Source of the DNA: Homarus americanus | Lineage: Eukaryota; Arthropoda; Malacostraca; Decapoda; Nephropidae | Assembly: GCF_018991925.1 (NCBI RefSeq) | Contig: NW_024738608.1 | Span: 3,284,661 to 3,348,660 of the forward strand | DNA: 64,000 nucleotides | Direction of reading: 5' to 3' | Shown here: positions 55,906 to 64,000 of the stretch, in pieces | How the letters are laid out: each line of letters starts with the position of its first letter | Numbering within the stretch: the stretch's first letter is position 1 | The notes under the pieces: model-generated | Database searches by the model: none | The model's input: the letters and a program-made list of their open reading frames with translations, nothing else | Told to the model about the DNA's origin: nothing | Position numbers and translations under genes: made by a program

Positions 55906-56480
55906 ACAGACATAATCTTAGAGTAATGTTTCTCTCTGGTTGTTAAGCTGAATGACCGCCTTCTACTACCCCAGGCGCCGACACAGGGGTGGTGGGGGGG
56001 TGGGGGGTGCGAATTGGGGGGTGATGGTGAAGGTGGTGGTGGTGATAGTGATGATGATGCCTGAGGGAGATATAAGTATGTGTGATGAAGGGAAGGTGGA
56101 AGAGGAGAGAGAAAGAGCAGAATGAAAATTTAGTGAAAGAGAGAAGATGAGGAGGAGGAGGAAGGATAGAGGAGGGTAGTAGTGGAAGGAAGAAGAAGAA
56201 GAAGAAGGAGAGAGATCGGATTATGGAAGGTGATGGTGAAGATAATGTTGAAGTTGGTGGAGAATCACATGATGGTGGAGGGAGGGAGGGAAGGAGTATG
56301 GAGGGAGGAGGGTTTGGCCAGTAAGCCCCTCCTCCCCGTCCGGCCCTCCACTAGCGCCAGTCTCAGCTTGGCGGTGGCAGTGTGCGCGTGTTGTAGCTCC
56401 CGAACCTCTCTGGCTTACTGAGTACCGCGCGATCCACTGCTGTAAAGTGCCGTCATGTTCACTACTTAGAAAGTTTGCGT
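55906..56480. other. Unassigned sequence, purine-rich in part
   Basis: G/A-rich with GAAGAAGAAG and GGAGGGAGGG runs at 56080-56315, and a GC-rich stretch at 56325-56440. No exon can be supported. Confidence 0.45.
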
Positions 56481-56980
56481 GTATGTGAGTGTATATGTGT
56501 GTGTGTAGGTGTATGTGTGTGTGTGTGTGTATGGCCATTCTGACCCCATCCCATAATACATCCTAACAAGCGGTTAACGCGTTTCGACATAAGGGTCATT
56601 CATTGGTTTTTCCTTACACTACACCGATGGCGAAATGAAATACAAGTGTTTTATGCAAATTAGCAGTGATGTGTCGTAACTGGGAGAAATGTTCACGGCA
56701 ACAATCTTATAGGAAGAACCTTTTTAAAGAACATGTTAGTTTGTGTGCCCTTGATGAAAGAACAGTGTGTGTGTGTGTGTGTGTGTGTATAGGGGTGAAA
56801 ACTTTGGTTAGTGGAGGTCTGTGTTGAAACCCTCCTTCCTCCTCTCCCTTCTCCCTCCCCCTTCTCCTCCCCCTTTTCTCCTCCCCCTTTTCTCCTCCCC
56901 CTTTTCTCCTCCCCCTCCTACCCACTCCTCCTCCACCCCCCTCCTCCACCCCCCCCCCACACACACACACATTTAGCATT
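56481..56980. other. Unassigned sequence with GT and CTCC tracts
   Basis: GT-type repeats at 56490-56530 and 56764-56789, and a CTCCCCCTTTT repeat at about 56835-56950. Confidence 0.5.
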
Positions 56981-57049
56981 TAGAAAACAATACAGACATG
57001 AGTTGAACCAAGGTCACCGCCCTCTGCCAGCTGCTCAATGAGGTGGTCT

Positions 57050-57605
57050 TGTGGGGAACCTCGTCCGTGTAAGTGTTGTGTCCGTGTTTTGTTATGGGTA
57101 AGACCCCTATTTTGGCGTCCGTGGAGGGGTGTGTTTGGGGCGGGGGGGGGGGTTAGTAGTATTGGTGAAATTTTAGGACTTAACAACTGAAAATCGTCCG
57201 TATTATTATGTCCGTGGAAGGAGAGTAAACTGCTTCTCGTCGTCCGTGTATGTTCGTGTCTTGATGTCGGTAAGTACTATAAGTTATTGATTTTAGTGTC
57301 CGTGAAAGGAGGGTAGAAATGCTGCTCGTCCTTAAATGTTTGTGTCTTGGTGTGGGTAAGTAAGTCCTTGATTTTAGCGTCCGTGGAAGGAATATAAGAC
57401 GAGCTAAATATTGAGCCTGTCCGTGTAAAAGTGTGTTCGTATCTTAATATGGAGAAGTATGTCCGTGATCTTAACGTCCGTGAGGTAGTGTAGGTTAACC
57501 GCTTCTTTCCTGTACGTGTACGTTCGTATGAGGGGGCTGGCAAGTACGTCCTTGATTTTAGCGTCCGTGACTCTTTGACTGCGACACATAAATACCCGTC
57601 CGTGT
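57050..57605. repeat. Degenerate ~90-bp array around TTTTAGCGTCCGTG
   Basis: GATTTTAGCGTCCGTG-like phrases recur near 57105, 57290, 57372, 57468 and 57553. Each is accompanied by a GTCCGTGTA(T/A)GTTCGTGTC-like phrase and a GGTAAGTA-like phrase. This is an old, strongly diverged array. Minus-strand short frames over it are not supported as genes. Confidence 0.6.
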
Positions 57606-57744
57606 GAAGTCCTTGGTAGAATGAGAAGGATGTCTATAGTGTCCGTAGGGTCCTTGATGGGCGCCCATACGTACGTGATGTTCGCATAGCACTGTCTTCA
57701 CCTCCCAGGCCTGTGTGACTTTCTCTTCTGTATGGAAATTATGT

Positions 57745-57996
57745 GTATGCATGTATGTTCGTATGCCCATGAGCGTATGCATGTATGTTCGTATGTCCAT
57801 GAGTGTATGCATGTATGTTCGTATGCCCATGAGTGTATGCATGTATGTTCGTATGTCCATGAGTGTATGCATGTATGTTCGTATGCCCATGAGTGTATGC
57901 ATGTATGTTCGTATGCCCATGAGTGTATGCATGTATGTTCGTATGCCCATGAGTGTATGCATGTATGTTCGTATGCCCATGAGTGTATGCATGTAT
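57745..57996. repeat. 30-bp minisatellite, eight units
   Basis: The unit starts GTATGCATGTATGTTCGTAT and ends GCCCATGAGT, with GTCCATGAGT in some units. The period is a codon multiple, so decapeptide repeats are open in several frames on both strands. Confidence 0.95.
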
Positions 57997-58254
57997 GTTT
58001 GTCAATGTGTAGTATGTATGTATATCCATGTATGTATGATCGTTGATATATACTGTATGTCCGTGTGCATGTATGTATGTGTATATACAGTATGTATTAC
58101 CGTATACGTATGTGTCCGTGTATTAGTGTATGTATGTGTGTGTGTATTAGTGTATGTATGTGTCCGTGTATTTGTGCGTGTGTGTGTATTATTGTGTACG
58201 TGTCCGTGTATTAGTGCGTGTGTGTGCGTGTGCTTTATCTGTATTTATGCTTGA
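57997..58254. repeat. TATG/GTGTCCGTGTATT degenerate repeats
   Basis: ATGTATGT phrases, then GTATGTGTCCGTGTATTAGT repeated four to five times. Confidence 0.75.
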
Positions 58255-59702
58255 GTACGATGAATTAAACCCCTTGAGTACGATGAATTAAACCCCTTGA
58301 GTACGATGATTTATACCCGTTGAGTACGATTAATTAAACCCGTTGAGTACGATAAATTAAACCCGTTGAGTATGATGATTTAAACCCAATGAGTACGATG
58401 ATTTAAACCCGTTGAGTACGATTAATTAAACCCGTTGAGTACTATGATTTAAACCCGTTGAGTACGATGATTTAAACCCGTTGAGTATGATGATTTAAAC
58501 CCAATGAGTACGATGAATTAAACCCGTTGAGTACGATTAATTAAACCCGTTGAGTACTATGATTTAAACCCGTTGAGTATGATGATTTAAACCCAATGAG
58601 TATGATGATTTAAATCCGTTGAGTACGATGATTTAAACCCGTTGAGTATGATGATTTAAACCCAATGAGTACGATGAATTAAACCCGTTGAGTACGATTA
58701 ATTAAACCCGTTGAGTATTATGATTTAAACCCGTTTAGTATGATGATTTAAACCCAATGAGTACGATGATTTAAATCCGTTGAGTACGATTAATTAAACC
58801 CGTTGAGTACGATGAATTAAGCCCGTTGAGTACGATGATTTAAACCCGTTGAGTACGATGAATTAAACCCGTTGAGTACGATGATTTAAACCCGTTGAGT
58901 ATTATGATTTAAACCCAATGAGTACGATGAATTAAACCCGTTGAGTACGATTAATTAAACCCGTTGAGTACTATGATTTAAACCCGTTGAGTATGATGAT
59001 TTAAACCCAATGAGTACGATGATTTAAATCCGTTGAGTACGATGATTTAAACCCGTTGAGTATGATGATTTAAACCCAATGAGTACGATGATTTAAATCC
59101 GTTGAGTACGATTAATTAAACCCGTTGAGTACTATGATTTAAACCCGTTGAGTACGATGATTTAAACCCGTTGAGTATGATGATTTAAACCCAATGAGTA
59201 CGATGAATTAAACCCGTTGAGTACGATTAATTAAACCCGTTGAGTACTATGATTTAAACCCGTTGAGTATGATGATTTAAACCCAATGAGTACGATGATT
59301 TAAATCCGTTGAGTACGATTAATTAAACCCGTTGAGTACGATGATTTAAACCCGTTGAGTACGATGAATTAAGCCCTTTGAGTACGATGATTTAAACCCG
59401 TTAAGTACGATTATTTAAACCTGTTGAGTACGATGATTTTAACCCCTTGAGTACGATGATTTAAACCCGTTGAGTACGATGATTTAAACCCGTTGAGTAC
59501 GATGATTTAAACCCGTTGAGTACGATGAATTAAACCCTTTGAGTACGATGATTTAAACCCTTTGAGTACAATGATTTAAACCAGTTGAGTACGACAATTT
59601 AACCCCGTTGAGTACGATGATTTAAACCCTTTGAGTACGATGATTTAAACCCCTGAATACGATAATTTAACCCCGTGAGTACGATGATTTTAACCTCTTG
59701 AG
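58255..59702. repeat. 23-bp minisatellite TTGAGTACGATGATTTAAACCCG
   Basis: About 62 units. Variants (GAATTAA, TTAATTAA, CTATGA, CCAATGAG, AAATCCG) recur in a fixed order. A block of CTATGATTTAAACCCG, a TATGATG unit, a CCAATGAG unit, then GATTAATTAA units appears near 58440, 58557, 58725, 58970, 59135 and 59245. This indicates higher-order duplication of about five to seven units. Confidence 0.95.
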
Positions 59703-59932
59703 ATGGTGTTATGAGGCCACGTGTGTAGTAATTTCTGGCCAGATGGTGTTAAGAGGGGCCCCACGTGGTGTAGTAATTCCCTCACAGATGGTGTTATGAG
59801 GGGCCTCACGTGGTGTAGTAATACCCTCACAGATGGTGTTATGAGGGGCCTCACGTGGTGCAGTAATTCCCTCACAGATGGTGTTATGAGGGACCTCACG
59901 TGGTGTAGTAGTTCCCTCACAGACGGTGTTCT
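59703..59932. repeat. 45-bp minisatellite, five units
   Basis: The unit starts AGATGGTGTTATGAGGGGCC and ends GTGTAGTAATTCCCTCAC. The 15-codon period keeps frames open on both strands. Confidence 0.94.
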
Positions 59933-59939
59933 ATGAGTG

Positions 59940-60100
59940 AGGTGTGGTCCCAGGCCTTCCTATCGTAGACTGATTAACACATCGCTGGTGGTTGGGTCGG
60001 GCCGTTAGTAGTCTTCGCTGACGGTGTTCTGCGAGCAGGTCCCAGGCCTTCCTATCGTAGACTGATTAACACATCGCTGGTGGTTGGGTCGGGCCGTTAT
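59940..60100. repeat. ~94-bp duplication
   Basis: CAGGCCTTCCTATCGTAGAC through GGTTGGGTCGGGCCGTTA occurs at about 59952 and 60046 almost without change. Confidence 0.93.
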
Positions 60101-60381
60101 CACTGGGTACCTGGGACCTCACTGTGTGAAGGTCAACTTGGGTACCACTGTTACTGTTGAGTTGTTCTCACTGACTTAAGCACTGTTCACCACTGTTCAC
60201 CTCTGTTTAACACTGGTTCCATTCCTTTCCTAAATGAAATTGTAACTTCTGGCGTGAACTTGTTGATATTCCGGTGGGGAGGAGGGTTCAGGGAAGGGGG
60301 TTGGTATGGGTCAACTTAACAGTTGACCTGGCTGCTCCGAGAGGAGCGCCAGGTACGTCTTGACCCTTTGGTGGTCGGGCG
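60101..60381. other. Unassigned sequence
   Basis: Short CACTGTTCAC repeat near 60180. No gene. Confidence 0.4.
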
Positions 60382-60386
60382 ATGTG

Positions 60387-60438
<52 letters not shown>

Positions 60439-60439
60439 A

Positions 60440-60485
<46 letters not shown>
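60382..60485. repeat. (GT)n then (CTGT)n microsatellites
   Basis: GT at 60388-60434 and CTGT tetranucleotides at about 60439-60485. Confidence 0.96.
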
Positions 60486-60536
60486 CTAATTAAAACTGGG
60501 ATGTCATGATAGATAGAGAAAAAAGTGTACAACAAA

Positions 60537-60593
60537 TTAGGTTAGGTTAGGTTAGGTTAAGTTAGGTTAGGTTAGGTTAGGTTAGGTTAGGTA
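60537..60593 (+). repeat. Interstitial telomere-like (TTAGG)n
   Basis: About eleven TTAGG units with one TTAAG variant. Confidence 0.93.
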
Positions 60594-60950
60594 ATACGAT
60601 TACTTTGTCACTCTCTGTCATTCAGTACTAATTTGTTATTTTTCTCATCTAACACAATTTTTATTCATTTGACTCATTAATTACACATCATGTTGCTTTG
60701 TGTCATTAATTACACATCATTGTTACATTGTGTCATTAATTACACATCATCGTTACTTTATGTCATTAATGATAGGAGAATTAATCATGCTCTGTATTAG
60801 ACCATAGAGCATTAGAGTCAGACCATAATAGAGCTCCAGGAAATTGAGTAAACAAACAAAAAACTGGAATTATTTTCGACTCTATATTTAGCCGACCAGA
60901 GAAACCGGATGTTATGACGTCATTGATTATCTCAGTTACCATATGTTCGT
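60594..60950. other. Unassigned sequence with a short ~40-bp repeat
   Basis: GTGTCATTAATTACACATCA recurs three to four times at 60680-60770. One perfect TGACGTCA-type site (ATGACGTCATTG) lies near 60915. Confidence 0.55.
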
Positions 60951-61230
60951 GTGAGTGACCTGTTAGTGTGAGTGACCTGTTAGTGTGAGTGACCTGTTAG
61001 TGTGAGTGACCTGTTAGTGTGAGTGACCTGTTAGTGTGAGTGTCCATTCGTTCGTGTGAGTCACCTGTTAGTGTGAGTGACCTGTTAGTGTGAGTGTCCA
61101 TTCGTTCGTGTGAGTGACCTGTTAGTGTGAGTGACCTGTTAGTGTGAGTGTCCATTCGTTTGTGTGAGTGACCTGTTAGTGTGAGTGACCTGTTAGTGTG
61201 AGTGTCCATTCGTCCGTGTGAGTGTCCATT
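60951..61230. repeat. 17-bp minisatellite TTAGTGTGAGTGACCTG with higher-order units
   Basis: Runs of the 17-bp unit are interrupted at near-regular intervals by GTGTCCATTCGTTCGTGTGA. This makes composite units of two 17-mers plus the spacer. Confidence 0.93.
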
Positions 61231-61335
61231 CGTGTCTGTATCTGCTGTAATTTGTTTTTGATCAGTTACAGCCGGATACAGACACTCGTTTAGCTCACCT
61301 CAAAAGGACACAGGTACAAGGAGGGGGGTGAGGGA

Positions 61336-61356
61336 GGGGGGGGGGGGGGGGGGGGG
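61336..61356. repeat. Poly(G) run, ~21 bp
   Basis: A homopolymer of about 21 G following AGGGA. Its length is error-prone in sequencing. Confidence 0.9.
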
Positions 61357-61443
61357 TAACGTCACGCTTTCTGTACCTGTAATTAAGCGGTGATAAGATA
61401 AAGGTACAGTATTGCCGAGGTTCACTGTATTTCCTGGCTTGTG

Positions 61444-61507
61444 ATTGGTTGGAGCCTCAGATACAGTGAGTGTGTTTTTTTATGTACTGTTTGTTTGTTT
61501 GTTTGTT

Positions 61508-61555
<48 letters not shown>

Positions 61556-61784
61556 ACAGGAAGGACCTCGAGGAACCTTGAATGTCACCCTTATGGAAAC
61601 CTCAAGGTCAGCCTCCAATATAAAGGTCCCTGACGAGCCAATAATATCTTGCCATGAATTATACAGTGACCATGCTGCTTTGTGATTGGCTGAGACGATC
61701 AACTCGGTATAATCCTCTTTCTTTGTGATTGGCTGAGGTTGTTGACCCAGTAATGTATGTATTAATTTACTCTTTTATGATTGG
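61444..61784 (-). promoter_or_regulatory. Reverse CCAAT boxes in a TGTGATTGGCTGAG repeat
   Basis: ATTGG (reverse CCAAT) occurs at 61444, 61685, 61728 and 61780. The last three lie in near-identical TG(T)GATTGGCTGAG context spaced 43 and 52 bp. A GT tract is at about 61508-61553. Binding by NF-Y is plausible by sequence only. Confidence 0.35.
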
Positions 61785-61877
61785 CTGAGAGACTGTTGGC
61801 GCCACACACCACTGAAAAATGTGAGACCAAAAAATCACTTCAAATTTTAATTGAGTTTTACGTGAGGTGAGAGCGTG

Positions 61878-61960
61878 TTGTGGTTAGGTTAGGTTAGATA
61901 AGAGCGTGGGTCACTAAGTTGTGGTTAGGTTAGGTTAGATAAGAGCGTGGGTCACTGAGT
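61878..61960. repeat. ~41-bp duplication with short TTAGG
   Basis: TTGTGGTTAGGTTAGGTTAG through ATAAGAGCGTGGGTCACT is present twice in tandem. Confidence 0.92.
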
Positions 61961-62105
61961 TGGGGTTATTGAGCACCTACCCCTACAATGGCGGCTTCAT
62001 GTCTCAAATTTTCAGGTCGTATCAGTGCCACAACACACCATTGACCGCCATGTTGTTGTTGTCCCTCATGCACGCCAGATGTGTATGAACAGATTTATTT
62101 ATGTG

Positions 62106-62356
<251 letters not shown>

Positions 62357-62384
62357 ATAAGTCGTATTTATTTTACTTTTCATA

Positions 62385-62660
62385 ACCCTTGAGTACGATG
62401 ACAACCTCTTCAGTACAATATTATCGTACTCATGGATTTTAAACAATCACCGTTGTTGTTGTTGTTATGTACCGCGCACAAACCATCGTATTCAAGGAAT
62501 GTCATCGCATCAGAACAAGTCATCGTACTGGGGAACAAGTCATCGTACTGGGGAACAAGTCATCGTACTGGGGAACAAGTCATCGTACTCTAGGGAACAA
62601 GTCATCGTACTCTAGAGAACAAGTCATCGTACTGGGGAACAAGTCATCGTACTCAAGGTT
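62385..62660. repeat. 20-bp repeat GTCATCGTACTGGGGAACAA, inverted relative to the 23-bp array
   Basis: Seven units at about 62517-62650 contain TCATCGTACT, the reverse complement of AGTACGATGA in the 58255-59702 array. At 62388-62402 the forward phrase CCTTGAGTACGATGA itself appears. At 62640-62655 TCATCGTACTCAAGG is its exact reverse complement. Confidence 0.88.
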
Positions 62661-62944
62661 ATAAATCATAGTGTACACTGAGGGAACACAGAGCGTGGCG
62701 GGTGTTTACAGTCTATGTGTGTGATTTACGACGCTGGTCTATATTATTGGCAACACTGCGAGTCCTTCAGGAGAGGTTATGAGACACTCTTGACGATGCT
62801 CTCTTGTTTTCGGTATAATCCTAAATTATAACCTTTTTCCTAATTCTTTAAACAAATCTTCAATTTCTAAACATGATAGATATTTTTTTACGTAAGGAAA
62901 ATATTATGTAGTTTTGATTTATAGGTGAAAATTGATAGTAATTG
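62661..62944. other. Unassigned sequence
   Basis: No repeat or coding signal recognised. Confidence 0.4.
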
Positions 62945-62956
62945 CGAATGGTGAAT

Positions 62957-63070
62957 CGTGACGTCACAACATGGCGGCCAAGGAGTTCTGACGTCACAAC
63001 ATGGCGGCCAAGGAGTTCTGACGTCACAACATGGCGGCCAAGGAGTTCTGACGTCACAATATGGCCGCCG
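62957..63070. promoter_or_regulatory. 30-bp array of CRE + YY1-type motifs
   Basis: Four perfect TGACGTCA sites at 62959, 62989, 63019 and 63049 are each followed by ACATGGCGGCC (the last one ATATGGCCGCC). The three full units are identical over 30 bp. TGACGTCA is the CRE consensus and AANATGGCGGC is the YY1/Pho-type core-promoter motif. No clear transcription unit follows. Confidence 0.6.
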
Positions 63071-63244
63071 GCTTTGTCAACAGAGGGTTAGAAGGGAGGG
63101 AAGACGAGGTGATTTAGGTCCTTGTGTGTCCAGTTGGTGGTCATAACTTATGGCTAGGGCCGAGGGGAAAAGAAGAGAGGTATTTGGGCAAAGTTTGGGG
63201 TCCGGCCTATACACTGTAGTCCAGTAATTCTGGGTAATTAATGA

Positions 63245-63400
63245 ACTGTGTGGCGATATTTGCGTTGTGGTGTGTGGTGGCAGTGTTTGTGGTGTTTGTG
63301 TTGCGTTGTGGTGTGGTGTGGTGTGTGGTGGCAGTGTTTGTGGTGTTTGTGTTGCGTTGTGGTGTGGTTGTGTTGTGGTGGTGTTGTGTTGCTTTCCAAA
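63245..63400. repeat. GTGTTGCGTTGTGGTGTGG repeat
   Basis: GTGTGGTGGCAGTGTTTGTG plus GTGTTTGTGTTGCGTTGTGG is duplicated, with G/T-rich context. Confidence 0.88.
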
Positions 63401-63497
63401 TTTAGCTTAATTTTTGTGTGTTAATATTTCTTTATATTATTTACTAATTATTTTTGTTTATATATAATTCATATTTATTTATCATTTGTAGTTTTAC

Positions 63498-64000
<503 letters not shown>

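Noticed and set aside
56182..56440. Possible CpG-rich first exon
   Set aside because: A GC-rich patch at 56325-56440 lacks a convincing frame, donor or recognisable protein.
57715..58254. Periodic MSVCMYVRMP decapeptide protein
   Set aside because: The 30-bp DNA repeat opens several frames on both strands equally. No signal of selection on one frame.

Overview
This is a eukaryotic, gene-poor and extremely repeat-rich window. I found no intact host gene, rRNA or canonical tRNA. The organism is most likely an arthropod, probably a decapod crustacean. Five interstitial tracts of the arthropod telomere motif TTAGG/CCTAA are present (27.5, 30.9, 31.5, 43.9 and 60.5 kb). Microsatellite load is very high (long GT, CT, TAA and CTC tracts) and the transposon content is CR1-like. 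The genus cannot be resolved from sequence alone.

Layout. 0-9.1 kb: a degenerate ~185-bp array, a 31-bp array carrying splice-donor-like motifs, a 31-bp array carrying perfect CRE sites, pyrimidine tracts and a 2.9-kb minisatellite of 20-bp units. 9.1-16 kb: a CR1-like 3' fragment on the plus strand, a GGTCA repeat, two ~1.5-kb low-complexity blocks of opposite strand composition (C/A-rich, then G/T-rich), and a fragment of a reverse-transcriptase element fused to part of an uncharacterised repeated protein family (here called K). 16-27.7 kb: CR1 and element-X 3' ends, 18-bp and 22-bp arrays, CRE/CCAAT modules, a 1.65-kb GGCCAGGTGG array, pyrimidine tracts and a short foldback. 28-33 kb: a decayed 2-kb copy of family K, converging telomere-like tracts, a 166-bp MITE and a tRNA-derived SINE. 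34-38.6 kb: several minisatellites, one split by a CR1-like insertion. 38.9-50 kb: nested retrotransposons and a probable solo LTR. 50-64 kb: a second MITE copy, a second copy of the RT element with an R2-like C-terminus, many minisatellites, a CRE+YY1 array, and a (GT)n tract that runs off the window end.

The best-resolved biology is the insertion history. CR1-like family 2 copy B (45402-48543) sits inside the ORF of a different non-LTR element (X, 44819-49855). CR1-like family 2 copy A (39416-41904) sits inside CR1-like family 1 (39337-42442). Another family 1 copy (37626-38522) sits inside a 15-bp minisatellite. None of the three has an obvious target-site duplication, as expected for CR1 elements. 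All coding remnants carry stops or frameshifts, so nothing here is clearly active.

I see no convincing new multi-gene system. The most unusual signals are short tandem arrays whose units are near-perfect transcription-factor sites, and the RT element with an R2-like zinc knuckle and endonuclease-like C-terminus.
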